In this document: positions 11,860-20,979 of the stretch, piece after piece
Layout of the letters: every line of letters begins with the position of its first letter
Numbering within the stretch: position 1 is the first letter of the stretch
NCBI GenBank assembly: GCA_028554795.2
Contig: JAPYKE020000037.1
Coordinates: forward strand, 6,632,501-6,696,500
Direction of reading: 5' to 3'
Length of the DNA: 64,000 bases
DNA from: Sinohyriopsis cumingii
Lineage: Eukaryota; Mollusca; Bivalvia; Unionida; Unionidae
Notes under the pieces: model-generated
The model's database searches: none
What the model was told of the DNA's origin: nothing
What the model saw: the letters and a program-made list of their open reading frames with translations, nothing else
Translations under genes and position numbers: made by a program

Positions 11860-13280
11860 AGAAGAAAAAGGAAGTACAGTAAAGAACATATATAAAAGGG
11901 TCAATTGAAACAGCGCCTCATCGTGGTGTGGCCACCACGGTGCATAGGGGTAAATAAAAATACAAGTATTCCATTACTTTTCACTTCATTTGATATGCAT
12001 CCATATGACACAGAATGCTCTCGGTGAGTACAGGGAATCAGATGAACGTATGATAGCTTGTTCGTCACTGTGCGGGACTAGGTATAAAACATTTATTGTA
12101 TTTTTAATTTTCAATTTTTGGGTCATTTATGTAGAAATTAAATGATTTCAGTTCCAGTGAGTACAACATTTCAACTGTAAAACATAATTTGTTGTCTTTA
12201 TGCGTTTTCAAGACTCTTGGGCTGATTAGTCACACATCTCTTCAACATTTCCGATGTACAAATGTTTGTGTGCAGTATAATATTAGTAACTAAATTGTAT
12301 ACTGATTAAAAGTTCTAATCCAAAAGAAGCGAAACTGCCCTCAGATACTCATATTTGTCACTCATCCATTTTCTGACCCATGCCTATGTTGCTTAAGGGG
12401 AGATTTCCACGTTGAAATTGACTTAAAATGCAGATTTAGGACATTAATGTTGTGTTGTTATTATTATTATTATTATTTCTCTTTCTCTCCTATCATTTGG
12501 TTAAAATAAGGGACACCGGCCTATAAGCTAACTTTTAAAATTGGATTATATCAGATTTGTAAAGGATATCTTCATGCAGCTTGGATAAGTTAATGGTGTG
12601 GAAATACAGAAAGTGGAAGCAGGGAATATCTATTCAAACTTACAGTAACCAAAACAGAATTTTACAACCCAATTTATTTTGCCAATGGCCCATATTTGAA
12701 GTATTCGCTACGGGATGCCAAGTTTCCCACTGGCAGACTGAGGACCTGCTGTAAAGGAAATCAATCAATCTATAAATTAATATATAAAAAAATTCTCACA
12801 ATTCATACATTCCATATTTATCAATCAACTGGTGAACAAGAAATACCACAAATAAGTATCCAAAATGAAAGACATCGATCGCATATTTTTCAACTCTTCG
12901 CTAGAGGCTACACCAGGAATGTATGAGAAGAAACTTGAAGTATTTCGACGTCAAAGGAGGCAGCTTGTTGTGGTTGTAAAAGTAGAGGAAACTATAGAAA
13001 TTGAACCGAATTTGTTAATAAGAATTACTGGTCACCTATGATCGCATAAGACAGTACTAAGGATCGAAACCAAGAGCAGAGAAGTGCGAAGCAACGTTTG
13101 CGATATTCAGGTCCTATACTTGATTTTTCTAGCATCAGAATTATTGAAGAAAGTTAAGGAAAAAGAGATAATGAAAGTCGAGAAATTGCTCTATTTATTA
13201 TTTATATTGAAGAAAGTAAATTTAGTTACAATAAAAGAAAGAAAAAAAACCACTTCAACTGTTTTTAGTTATAAAATAAG
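11860..13280. other. host DNA, no gene recognised
   Basis: No exon pair with matching splice phases was found. A short palindrome (CGTGGTGTGGCCACCACG) lies at about 11921-11938 and a (TTA)n run at about 12458-12476. The remainder is AT-rich sequence without visible structure. Confidence 0.45.
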
Positions 13281-13293
13281 AAAAAAAAAATAG

Positions 13294-13412
13294 AGCCTAC
13301 AGCACCCGGTATTCCCAGGCGGTCAACCATCCAGGTACTAACCTGTCCCAACATTGCTTAACTTCGGTGATCGGACGAGAACATGTGTTTTCAACATGGT
13401 ATGGCCGTAGAC
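13294..13412 (-). rRNA. 5S ribosomal RNA gene
   Basis: The minus strand carries a full-length, about 119-nt 5S rRNA, starting GTCTACGGCCATACCA and ending near GGGTGCTGTAGGC. The internal pol III control region is recognisable (GAAGTTAAGC for box A; TGGATGG-TGACCGCCTGGGAA for box C). A run of ten T follows within 4 nt on the transcribed strand (13281-13290), a good pol III terminator. A few bases differ from the usual animal sequence. The gene stands alone, not in a tandem cluster, so it may be a dispersed copy or pseudogene. A 5S-headed SINE is less likely because termination is immediate and no body follows. Confidence 0.85.
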
Positions 13413-13505
13413 ACTAGAACGTCCAAATTCGAGACTAATATAGGTTGTCTCTTCGTCGTTACATACACTATACACATACATATAATAGATACACACATGG
13501 ATATA

Positions 13506-13625
<120 letters not shown>

Positions 13626-13926
13626 CTCTGCCTAAGACAATACATACCTGCAGTTTCAATCTGTAAAGAAGCAAGGGTCTATTTGATCGCCGATGTCACT
13701 GACATGTAGGTTGCGATATTTGTGCAGTCATTTGAATAGTAATGCAATGGCGAGTTCCGTGTCAAATTTCATCAAGGTTATCGTTTCCTGTCGTCAGTCA
13801 GTTTCATTAACTACAAATAATGTTATACTCGCAATTATTTCTTAGAAAATAAATCATATTTCTCTCGATTTCATACAGGCATATCTCGATGAAAGGTCGG
13901 TCAAGTTTGCATGGCAGGCTAGTAAG

Positions 13927-14030
13927 CACAGGGGCTCGCATCGTTGCTTACAATTTAACTGACAGTCATACATTTTATAGTATATGTATGTCTGATAGTT
14001 TAATTGTAAGCAATGATACGAGCCCTGTGG
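13927..14030. mobile_element. palindromic MITE, hAT-type
   Basis: The 104-bp element is almost one long inverted repeat. The left arm starts CACAGGGGCTCGCATCGTTG, and the right arm read in reverse starts CCACAGGGCTCGTATCATTG. A short AT-rich loop is left in the middle. It is flanked by a perfect 8-bp direct repeat CTAGTAAG at 13919-13926 and 14031-14038. An 8-bp target duplication and a CA-GGG-type end fit non-autonomous hAT elements. The arms have diverged at several positions. Confidence 0.85.
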
Positions 14031-14186
14031 CTAGTAAGCAGCTACCCTATGCCGATACCGCATGGTGTCGGCGATTTCCAACGTTTTGATAAGCAAAACA
14101 AATATGTTCATAAACCCTAATACAAATGTCAAATATCAAAAATCGCTATTTTGGGACTATTATGAATTCATTCAAGGACATTCTGA

Positions 14187-14305
<119 letters not shown>

Positions 14306-14483
14306 GACAGAAATAGTATTTTCAATCTTTCAACTTTGTTCTGATTTTCTGGTTTAATACTAAAAGTAAGTTTAAATATATATATAAGGAATTTGCAAAT
14401 TGTATAAAAGTCAGCTTGCCTAGCAAGTAGTAGGCCAATATGATACAATGTAGAATTTAAGAAAATGTCATTATATATATTGA

Positions 14484-14742
14484 TGTTGTTGTTGTTGTTG
14501 TTGTTGTAGGGTTTAACGCCATTTTTCAGCACATGATAGGCTATACATGGCGGCCAGTATTAATGGTGGAGGAAGAACCGGGGAAAACCAACGGAAAGAA
14601 CCACCGACCCACGAGAAGCTACTGGTAAGCTTTCTCACATACCCACATTGGCTGATTCCGAGACTCGAATCCACGCAGACGGAGGTGAGATGGCAGTGAT
14701 CCGTAACGGAGAGCGCTTTCGACCACTCGGTCACTCGGGGCC
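14484..14742 (-). repeat. tRNA-derived SINE with AAC-type tail
   Basis: Read on the minus strand, the element opens with a tRNA-like head (CCCCGAGTGACCGAGTGGTC, then a GGATTCGAGTCTC B-box). It continues with a conserved body (GTGGGTCGGTGGTTC; CTTCCTCCACC) and ends in a GTTGTT/AACAAC simple tail at 14484-14508. An imperfect 15-bp target duplication (CATTATATATATTGA versus CACTATATGTATTGA) lies at 14469-14483 and 14743-14757. It is the same family as 15686-15940. The family name is not assigned; it resembles tRNA SINEs known in molluscs. Confidence 0.85.
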
Positions 14743-14841
14743 CACTATATGTATTGAAACGTTTGTTTCCTTTGTATATGTTGATACCTAAAAACCATAT
14801 CCCAATAATTAAAATTATCCAAGACTATATGTAAATAATAC

Positions 14842-14932
14842 ATGTATGTATGTATGTATGTATGTATGTATGTATGTATGTATGTATGTATGTATGTATG
14901 TATGCATGTATGGATGGATGGATGGATGGCTG
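14842..14932. repeat. (GTAT)n / (GGAT)n microsatellite
   Basis: About 16 GTAT units merging into GATG units. Confidence 0.95.
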
Positions 14933-15164
14933 TATATCACAAAAGACACACACATATCTTAAAACACTCTCAGCCACCCATGATATATATGATCCGTTTT
15001 TACGAGATAAACTTTGTAAAATTCAGAATGGTATAATTATCGAGTACGATCAGTAGAGTTTTTTTTCCCTTGTTTGCAATTGTCATAGGATAACGCGTTA
15101 AAAAAAAATTACATAGGAGTACGATTATTGTTCATAGTTGATAAAGTTATGTGAGCTTCGTTGC

Positions 15165-15171
<7 letters not shown>

Positions 15172-15199
<28 letters not shown>

Positions 15200-15220
15200 T
15201 GTGTATGTGTGTGTGTGTGG
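15172..15220. repeat. (CT)n(GT)n microsatellite
   Basis: A short CT run followed by imperfect GT repeats. Confidence 0.9.
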
Positions 15221-15235
15221 GTGTGGTCTGGATTT

Positions 15236-15530
15236 TTCACGTAGCTTTAACAATGTTTCTCTCATATCGCTACGATGTCGGCAGTGTGGCAGTTTATAGT
15301 GATATCTAGCACTGGGGCATCATGCCACATACATGTAGCATGAGTTCCCACCCAGACACATTATCCAAACACCAGGACGACTAGTCCTAGCACCAGTCTC
15401 TTAATGCCGAGTGCCAAGCGAGGCAGATATTAGTACCAATTTTTGAAGTCTTTGGTATGACTCGCGGTTCAAACCCGCGATCTCCTGCATCCGAGGCAGA
15501 CGCTCTAATCACTGGGCAAACGGAGCATTG
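15236..15530 (-). repeat. tRNA-headed SINE
   Basis: On the minus strand a tRNA-like head lies at about 15450-15530, with the B-box GGTTTGAACC at about 15464-15473. A body shared with the fragment at 7566-7775 follows. The 5' and 3' ends of the head do not pair as a tRNA acceptor stem, which rules out a functional tRNA. This family differs from the AAC-tailed one nearby. Confidence 0.7.
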
Positions 15531-15685
15531 ACCTCTAGTTAAGACAAATAATAATCGATGGTTTTTCGTAGATTTGTCTCTATAGGGTATAGTAACGGTG
15601 GTCGAAATTTTCATTAGAACACTTTTCCTTCGAATTGATTGAATGAATGTATAATAGATGGTCTTTAGTTTTTACATAACTTAAG

Positions 15686-15940
15686 GGGGCCCCGATTGGC
15701 CGAGTGGTCTAAAGCGCTCTCCGTTACGGATCACTGCCATCTCACCTCTGTCTGCGTGGGTTCGAGTCTCAGATTCGACCAATGTGTGTATGTGAGAAAG
15801 TTTGCCAGTAGCTTCTCGTGGGTCGGTGGTTCTTTCCGTGGGTTTTCTCGGGTTCTTCCTCCACCATTAATACTGGCCGCCATGCATAGCATATCGTATG
15901 CTGAAAAATGGCGTTAAACCCCACAACAACAAGAACAACA
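15686..15940 (+). repeat. tRNA-derived SINE, full length, perfect TSD
   Basis: Head CCCCGATTGGCCGAGTGGTC, B-box GGTTCGAGTCTC, conserved body and an AACAAC tail are all present in 255 bp. A perfect 12-bp target duplication ACATAACTTAAG lies at 15674-15685 and 15941-15952. It is the same family as 14484-14742, in opposite orientation. The perfect duplication suggests it is younger than its neighbour. Confidence 0.9.
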
Positions 15941-16015
15941 ACATAACTTAAGTATTTTTCCCTGTTCTTTGATGAGCGTCCCAATGTTTACAGTTATTCG
16001 GAATCAATGAACAGC

Positions 16016-16348
16016 AGTAGTTAAGTGGGATACATTAGGGACAATGGGACTTAGCATTAAAAAGACCCCTGGGACACTTTAGGGACAATGGAAATTTAAC
16101 ATGGAGAAAAATCGTGGGTCACTTTAGGGACAATGGGAATTTAACATAGAGTTTGGTTCTGTCTAGGGACAAGGGAAATTAACATGGGGAATGGGGAATA
16201 GAGTTTGGGCTTTTGGGATCTTTTTTTTTTTGTTTAAAAAGTTTTTTTTAAATTTAAATTTAAATTTAAATTTAGAAAAGGGGTAGGCAATGGAAAGGCT
16301 ATCTCTTTTCGAGAAATATGGCTGGCCCTGAAAAGGGCCTTTGGGTTT
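16016..16348 (+). repeat. left terminal inverted repeat of element A
   Basis: The repeat matches 32769-33117 in reverse complement. It contains three or four degenerate internal repeats of about 45-50 bp, each with TAGGGACAATGG and ATTTAACATGG-like words, then an AT block built of AAATTT units (about 16250-16275), and finally the stem-loop at 16324-16339. The inverted repeat ends just inside the stem-loop, next to the stop of the first gene. Confidence 0.9.
16324..16339 (-). terminator. histone-type 3' stem-loop
   Basis: On the minus strand this is GGCCCT-TTTC-AGGGCC, the six-base stem and four-base loop of metazoan histone mRNAs. It is preceded by CCAAA and followed by AGCCA. A purine-rich GAAAAGAGAT, like the U7-binding downstream element, lies about 13 nt further on (16301-16310). 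It sits about 50 nt past the stop of the gene at 16393-16749 and lies inside the terminal inverted repeat. Confidence 0.85.
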
Positions 16349-16392
16349 TCTTCTGCTTCTAGTTTCTTCTTTTTCTCCACCAAGTTCTTATT

Positions 16393-16749
16393 TTATCTCC
16401 AACACTCTTTCTCTTCTTTTCTTTCTTTTTTTTTCTCCTGCTCTTCTTTCTTCTTCTCTTCCTCCTCTTCTTTCTTCCTCTTCTCATTTTCTTCTTCTTT
16501 TTCAATCTTTTCGTTCCATTTGCTTATTCTTATTCTTTCCTCTTCATCCTCCTTCTCCTCCTTTATCTCTTTCATGACACCACTAATCTTGTCCTTTACC
16601 TTTTTTAAGTTATTAATTTCCATCTTTACACGATGGGGACTATAGGAATAATGGTCTTCAACCAGTCTTATCAACATCTGCTCCATCATTCCTAAGTTGT
16701 CTAAAACGTCTTGTAATGTTTGTATTTTATCCATTTGGTTAGAAGCCAT
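16393..16749 (-). CDS. coiled-coil accessory protein of element A
   Basis: The product is 118 aa from an ATG at 16747-16749. The first half is a helical, Met/Leu-rich segment (MASNQMDKIQTLQDVLDNLG) and the second half is a Glu/Lys-rich coiled coil. Its 3' end carries the histone-like stem-loop in the terminal repeat. Upstream lie TATA-like GTATAAGAA and two copies of the shared promoter motif (16811-16910). Length, helical character and position match the accessory genes at 17582-17968 and 34403-34996, so I place it in one loose paralogous set. No known function. An assembly or packaging role and host manipulation are both only guesses. Confidence 0.7.
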   Translation of the reverse strand: MASNQMDKIQTLQDVLDNLGMMEQMLIRLVEDHYSYSPHRVKMEINNLKKVKDKISGVMKEIKEEKEDEEERIRISKWNEKIEKEEENEKRKKEEEEEKKKEEQEKKKERKEEKECWR

Positions 16750-16810
16750 CTTCTTTTTTTATTCTTTGCAGAATGGTTTGAACGACGAATACTGTGGGTT
16801 CTTATACTTA

Positions 16811-16910
16811 AAGCGCGTACGTGAAGGAAAACATCCCCCTAAAACGTAAAATTGATCTTACCTAGATCATGACCAAACAACGCGCGGACGTGAAGGAAAA
16901 CATCCCCCTA
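16811..16910 (-). promoter_or_regulatory. promoter cassette: two GGACGTGA-type boxes and a dyad
   Basis: Two copies of a 28-bp box (plus-strand core ACGTGAAGGAAAACATCCCC at 16819-16838 and 16888-16909) flank a 17-bp dyad TGATCT-TACCT-AGATCA at 16853-16869. On the minus strand the first box directly precedes the TATA-like site of the gene at 16393-16749. The same cassette recurs before other accessory genes of A and B. Confidence 0.75.
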
Positions 16911-16959
16911 CTTTTTCATTTCATATAATAAAACCCAAACTATACTCTCCACATACGCT

Positions 16960-17445
16960 AAGAAACAATAAACAAATCCATAATCTACTATTCACACAAT
17001 CGTACGTGAGCGGGTACAAACACAAACACACAAACACAAACACACAAACACATACGCTAAGAAACAATAAACAAAATCCATAATCTACTATCCTCACAAT
17101 CGTACGTGAGCGCTTACAAAACCCAAACTATACTCTTCACATACGCTAAGAAACAATAAACAAATCCATAATCTACTATCCACACAATCGTACGTGAGCG
17201 GGTACAAACACAAACACACAAACACAAACACACAAACACATACGCTAAGAAACAATAAACAAATCCATAATCTGCTATCCACACAATCGTACGTGAGCGG
17301 GTACAAACACAAACACACAAACACAAACACACAAACACATACGCTAAGAAACAATAAACAAATCCATAATCTACTATCCACACAATCGTACGTGAGCGGG
17401 TACAAACACAAACACACAAACACAAACACACAAACACATACCCTC
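16960..17445. repeat. 99-bp minisatellite
   Basis: About four to five tandem units of 99 bp, each with ACGCTAAGAAACAATAAACA, AATCCATAATCTACTATCC, CGTACGTGAGCGGGTAC and a CAAACACA-rich segment. The last full units (17242-17440) are almost identical, so they spread recently. A single, unexpanded version occurs in element B at about 35200-35420. Because 99 is divisible by three, long open frames appear in several registers; I do not take them as genes. Confidence 0.9.
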
Positions 17446-17538
17446 ACACTATCTTTAAAAAGAGTTAGTGTTTATATTCACACTACTCTACCTACACATT
17501 GGCAAATTGATGGTTATTTCTTTTCTAGAGTATTGGGT

Positions 17539-17554
17539 AGCCCTGAAAAGGGCT
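17539..17554 (-). terminator. histone-type 3' stem-loop
   Basis: Minus strand: AGCCCT-TTTC-AGGGCT followed by ACCCA, the canonical tail. GAAAAGAAAT lies at 17516-17525, 13 nt after the stem. It lies 28 nt past the stop of the gene at 17582-17968. The outer stem pair is A-T instead of G-C. Confidence 0.85.
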
Positions 17555-17581
17555 GCTTTTTGGAACTTCATGGACACCTGG

Positions 17582-17968
17582 TTAATGGTGGCACCTTCCA
17601 GGCCTGGCGCCACATACACATCTTATCCCCCAGTTACTTTTTACTTTTTTGGGGGAGAGAGCAGAGGCAGGATATGTTGCTTCAGAATCCCAATTTTCGC
17701 TCTCTGGGATTCTGAAATTTATACTTCTTCTCTTCTTTTCCTTCTCCTCCTCCTCTTCTTTGTTTCTTCTCTCCTCCTCTTTGTATCTTCTTTCCTCTTC
17801 TTCTTCTTCTTTATATCTTCTCTCCTCCTCTTCTTTTTTTCTTCTTTCCTCCTCCTCTCTTATCCTTCCCTCCTCCACAATGGCTTCCGCGGCCAGTTCA
17901 TTCAACAGGCGCCTGGCATATTCCAGATGCACATGAAGTTCCAACAGTTTAGACAGTCTCGTGTTCAT
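17582..17968 (-). CDS. coiled-coil accessory protein of element A
   Basis: The product is 128 aa, starting MNTRLSKLLELHVHLEYARR at an ATG (17966-17968). The N-terminal helix is followed by LNELAAEAIVEEGR and then a long Glu/Arg/Lys run that predicts a single charged coiled coil, ending in a Cys/Arg-rich tail. The homologue in element B at 35561-35869 has the same N-terminus with a shorter charged run. TATAAATTG lies upstream next to the shared promoter box at 18031-18060. It ends in a histone-like stem-loop. Function unknown. Confidence 0.75.
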   Translation of the reverse strand: MNTRLSKLLELHVHLEYARRLLNELAAEAIVEEGRIREEEERRKKEEEERRYKEEEEEERRYKEEERRNKEEEEEKEKKRRSINFRIPESENWDSEATYPASALSPKKVKSNWGIRCVCGARPGRCHH

Positions 17969-18126
17969 TTTTGGTGTTGATCAATCAACAAGGGTAGCTA
18001 GACTGCCCAGCGAGTTTCAATTTATAGTGAAAGCGCGGACGTGAAGGAAAACATCCCCCTAAAAAAACATAAAATTGATGTTACCTACATCATGACCAAA
18101 AACAACAACGCGCGGACCTAAAAGAA
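17969..18126 (-). promoter_or_regulatory. promoter region of the 17582-17968 gene
   Basis: Minus strand, 5' to 3': a degenerate box (about 18108-18126), a 17-bp dyad TGATGT-TACCT-ACATCA (18076-18092), the full GGACGTGA box (18031-18060), then TATAAATTG at about 18019-18027. The dyad differs from the one at 16853-16869 at two mirror positions, so symmetry is kept. Confidence 0.7.
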
Positions 18127-18416
18127 ACACTCACTCACTTTTTTATGCTACCCATCACTATTTTAAAATTTTTTATAAATCACTTCATTAGACTATCCAC
18201 ATACGCAAAGGAATCCAATCTAACTCCAAATATACACTTCAAACACCAAAAAAACATGATTTTAATCTACTATTCATACCAACTTACTTAAGCACTTACT
18301 AACACACAAACACATACCCTCACATTTTTTAAAAAAGAGTTAGTGTTTATTTTCACACTACTCTACCTACACACATTGGCAAATCGATCGTTATTTCTTT
18401 TCTAGAGTATTGGGGT

Positions 18417-18432
18417 AGCCCTGAAAAGGGCT
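18417..18432 (-). terminator. histone-type 3' stem-loop
   Basis: Minus strand: AGCCCT-TTTC-AGGGCT followed by ACCCC, with GAAAAGAAAT at 18393-18402. It ends the gene at 18463-18834. Confidence 0.85.
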
Positions 18433-18462
18433 GTTTTTTTGTTTGCTATGGCATTCGTTTTT

Positions 18463-18599
18463 TTAGTTTCTAAGAATGCGATGTCCTCTGAGGATAGACT
18501 TTCTGGCGATAGGTCTGCTTCTTCGGAAAGAAAAGAAGAACTCTTTGGTGTCGATACGGCAATCGACAAAGCCTCTGTCAGGTTCAGGTTGCTGCTGCT

Positions 18600-18630
<31 letters not shown>

Positions 18631-18834
18631 TTGCTGCTGTCTCTGAAGTCTGTACTTCTCTGTCCATTCTTCTTTCTCCCTGTTCATTTCTTCTCTGAAG
18701 AGCTCTTCTATCAGGTCTTCAGTGACTTTTAACATTCTCACATTCTCTATTTCTTCTGGCTTCGGTATCAGACTGTGTCTGACCCTATGCAAATTCACGT
18801 AGGCTTCGTTGAGTTTAGCTAGTTTGGAGCACAT
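18463..18834 (-). CDS. Gln-rich accessory protein of element A
   Basis: The first ATG in frame is at 18832-18834 (MCSKLAKLNEAYVNLHRVRH). Then come a helical region with KVTEDLIEELFREE, a run of 17 Gln encoded by mixed CAG/CAA codons, and a Ser/Arg-rich tail. The frame is open further upstream without an ATG. A nearly identical protein is in B (36391-36765) and B'. It ends in the histone-like stem-loop at 18417. The shared promoter box lies at 18901-18927. The helical N-terminus resembles the other accessory proteins in style; role unknown. Confidence 0.7.
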
Positions 18835-18900
18835 CTTCTTAGGAGGATGAGTCGACAATGGATGGTTAGACTGGAAACAACCCGGTTCTTAAAGTCAAAG

Positions 18901-18927
18901 CGCGGACGTGAAGGAAAACATCCCCCA
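18901..18927 (-). promoter_or_regulatory. shared accessory-gene promoter box
   Basis: A copy of the ACGTGAAGGAAAACATCCCC box, here single and without the dyad, about 70 bp upstream of the ATG at 18834. Confidence 0.65.
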
Positions 18928-19053
18928 CACGGTTTTTGAGTCGCAACGTTTAGTGAGTGTCATGAGAGGGATAGTAAGAAATGAAAGAGCATCAATCCAA
19001 CATTCTTATAGCTAAACAAAAGACAAAGGCATTTTTTTCAAAACACAACATTT

Positions 19054-19059
19054 TTTATT
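19054..19059 (-). terminator. AATAAA polyadenylation signal
   Basis: AATAAA on the minus strand about 170 bp past the capsid stop at 19231. The sequence from 18930 to 19230 is otherwise A/T-rich and non-coding in this copy. The capsid transcript therefore seems to use ordinary poly(A) processing, unlike the accessory genes. Element B has the same signal at 36986-36991. Confidence 0.6.
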
Positions 19060-19230
19060 CAAAAATCACTTAACACTAAACAACAACTCTAACATTTTTA
19101 ACAATAATCCAACATCATAACATCAAACAATTTTTTTTTCAAAACACAACATTTTTTTCCACAGTCTCATCACATTCCATCTTTAAAGTTTCTCCACTAG
19201 GTAAAGAGGGATAACAGTCTTCCATGGTTT

Positions 19231-20544
19231 CTAGTAATCTAGGATGACTTCTCTCAAACTGTTGATTTCTATGGCATTATCGAATTCTGCATACAGGATG
19301 ACGTTCACCGTTTCATCAGGGTCTCGGTCTTTAAACTGAATTTCCACACGAATCTGGCCGGATTTTATAGGGTGGAAATGTCCCTCGTCGCTGCCTTGGT
19401 CTGGAGTGAAATCGAAAGCCCACAAAGCGTAGCCTCCTGCATAATCCTCGTACGTAATACCGTGACTGGTATTGGTTCCTAACTGTCCGGTGGCTTCGTA
19501 CATGGACAAGTACGATCTCAAGTAATTCTTCTTGGTAAAGTCAGGTTCGAAAGGTCGGGTACACAAGGTCTTGCCATCGCGACTGACTTCGATTTTGGAC
19601 ACGCCAAAGTGTTGAAAGTAGAAAGGATTTTTTTCGGCAGCTCCGTTGAAGGCTGTATTCTCGACAATACCAACGATCAAACGTTTGGGTAACTGTCCTT
19701 GGAACAGATGATCTTCGATCATGGATCGCTGTCCCTTGGGAATGGTGAAGGTTTTCACTTCCACGCGTCGTATGGGATACTTGGCGGTCGTTCTGCTCAA
19801 CGTCTGACTGATGTCGTTTCCCACTTTAGGTAACACTTTCACACGGCGTACGTAGAGTCTGGCTTCTAGGATTTTGGTTTTGTAACCGTCACTATCAGCC
19901 ATCAAATGGAAAGCGGCACTGCTACGATTCAGTCTCAGGCGGACATCCACCCCGTTCAGCAAATACTTTTCTTGCAACCACATGTCCAAATGCAAACGAT
20001 CCATCAGTTCTAAACTTGTGTCGGCTCCCGTGATTCTCTTTCTTCGTTCTACAAATCCATCATTGTTGTCTTTCTTTTCATCAGTTTCCAATATTTCAAA
20101 CTTGGTAGGTTCGTCAGCTTCCCATACCACACAGGCATTGAGATGAGTGTTCTTGGCATCTATTCCGTACGTCAAGAGATTTTCCAGGTAGGCACGATAA
20201 GGGTAAGTATCCATGCTGCTACTGACCAGTTTGTTATTCAAGTACAAGTCCACTCCACTGAACAAGGAATGCATGAAATTGTTGACGGGAGCTACTGCTT
20301 CATCGTCTATAGCACCTCCAGTCTTATCTAGAATTTTGACTTTCAGGTACAAGTAACTGCTATTCAGATCGATGTAATCTTCGGGCTGTCCTTTGATTTC
20401 AAACTCGATGGGAGCGGAATCGGTCAGTGAGGAGACGGGGTGAAATTCCACCCACTGGGATTCTTGCATTGTCATCATGGTGGGGGGCATGGCAAACAGA
20501 TCCAGTTCCGTCTTGGAACAAGCGCAAGATTCTCGGTGCATCAT
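19231..20544 (-). CDS. MCP: major capsid protein (double jelly-roll), element A
   Basis: The 437-aa frame starts with two Met codons at 20539-20544 and ends VILYAEFDNAIEINSLREV. The segments EFHPVSSLTDSAPIEFEI, EDYIDLNSSYLYLKVKILD, VAPVNNFMHSLFSGVDLYLN and RRVEVKTFTIPKGQRS are typical of the family that includes the C. elegans F54H12.2-type proteins, which I take to be Polinton double-jelly-roll major capsid proteins. Its place next to PX-like and penton-like genes supports this. The frame looks whole. It differs from the B copy throughout but is easily aligned. Confidence 0.85.
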   Translation of the reverse strand: MMHRESCACSKTELDLFAMPPTMMTMQESQWVEFHPVSSLTDSAPIEFEIKGQPEDYIDLNSSYLYLKVKILDKTGGAIDDEAVAPVNNFMHSLFSGVDLYLNNKLVSSSMDTYPYRAYLENLLTYGIDAKNTHLNACVVWEADEPTKFEILETDEKKDNNDGFVERRKRITGADTSLELMDRLHLDMWLQEKYLLNGVDVRLRLNRSSAAFHLMADSDGYKTKILEARLYVRRVKVLPKVGNDISQTLSRTTAKYPIRRVEVKTFTIPKGQRSMIEDHLFQGQLPKRLIVGIVENTAFNGAAEKNPFYFQHFGVSKIEVSRDGKTLCTRPFEPDFTKKNYLRSYLSMYEATGQLGTNTSHGITYEDYAGGYALWAFDFTPDQGSDEGHFHPIKSGQIRVEIQFKDRDPDETVNVILYAEFDNAIEINSLREVILDY

Positions 20545-20559
20545 TTTTTGTCTCTTTTC

Positions 20560-20976
20560 TCAATAATCGAAAACGTCTAAGTCTCGAACGGTTCTTCTTT
20601 TCTTGACCTTTCTCGCTTGAAGTCTGGTGAAAGGGTGTTTTCTTCGTCGTCCCTTTCTGCCTTGTCCTTGCTGAATGCCTGACTCGGTAGCGTGCAGGGC
20701 ATTTATAGGTGTTTCTCGTTGGCCTAAAATGTCTTTGCCCGTTTGCAGCAAGACATTTTTGCCTGCCCTCATGAAGGCTTCTTTAGGGTTTTGTTTGTCG
20801 ATGATGACATTTTGGAGAAATTCTTTGCCTTGCGTCAGTGCCGCATCTTTCAAGGCGTGCAATCCGCGTGTTACCATCGGTTTCAACACCGGGGCCACCG
20901 AACGAAAGGCCGATTTTAACATGTCTCCTAAGCCGTGTCCTCGCTGTCGAGCAACCCCTCGGTACACTGGATACAT
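20560..20976 (-). CDS. PX-like basic virion protein, element A
   Basis: The 138-aa product from an ATG at 20974-20976 starts MYPVYRGVARQRGHGLGDML and ends in a Lys/Arg block (KVKKRRTVRDLDVFDY). The Gly/Arg N-terminus, a middle amphipathic helix and a basic tail are typical of the adenovirus pX/mu-like minor core proteins reported in Polintons and adintoviruses. It lies 15 bp upstream of the capsid start. The frame is whole. Confidence 0.75.
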   Translation of the reverse strand: MYPVYRGVARQRGHGLGDMLKSAFRSVAPVLKPMVTRGLHALKDAALTQGKEFLQNVIIDKQNPKEAFMRAGKNVLLQTGKDILGQRETPINALHATESGIQQGQGRKGRRRKHPFTRLQARKVKKRRTVRDLDVFDY

Positions 20977-20979
20977 GAC

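Noticed and set aside
15450-15530. tRNA gene
   Set aside because: Same reasoning; a SINE body shared with 7566-7775 follows directly.
16324-16339. Bacterial-type intrinsic terminators
   Set aside because: The hairpins do not carry a T-run directly after the stem in gene orientation; the TTTC loop, ACCCA tail and downstream purine motif fit the histone signal instead.
16960-17445. CRISPR array
   Set aside because: Units of 99 bp are contiguous with no unique spacers, in a eukaryotic element; it is a minisatellite.
17094-17447. Protein of 33-residue repeats on the minus strand
   Set aside because: The open frame follows from a 99-bp unit divisible by three; it is open in several frames and has no promoter or conserved counterpart in B.
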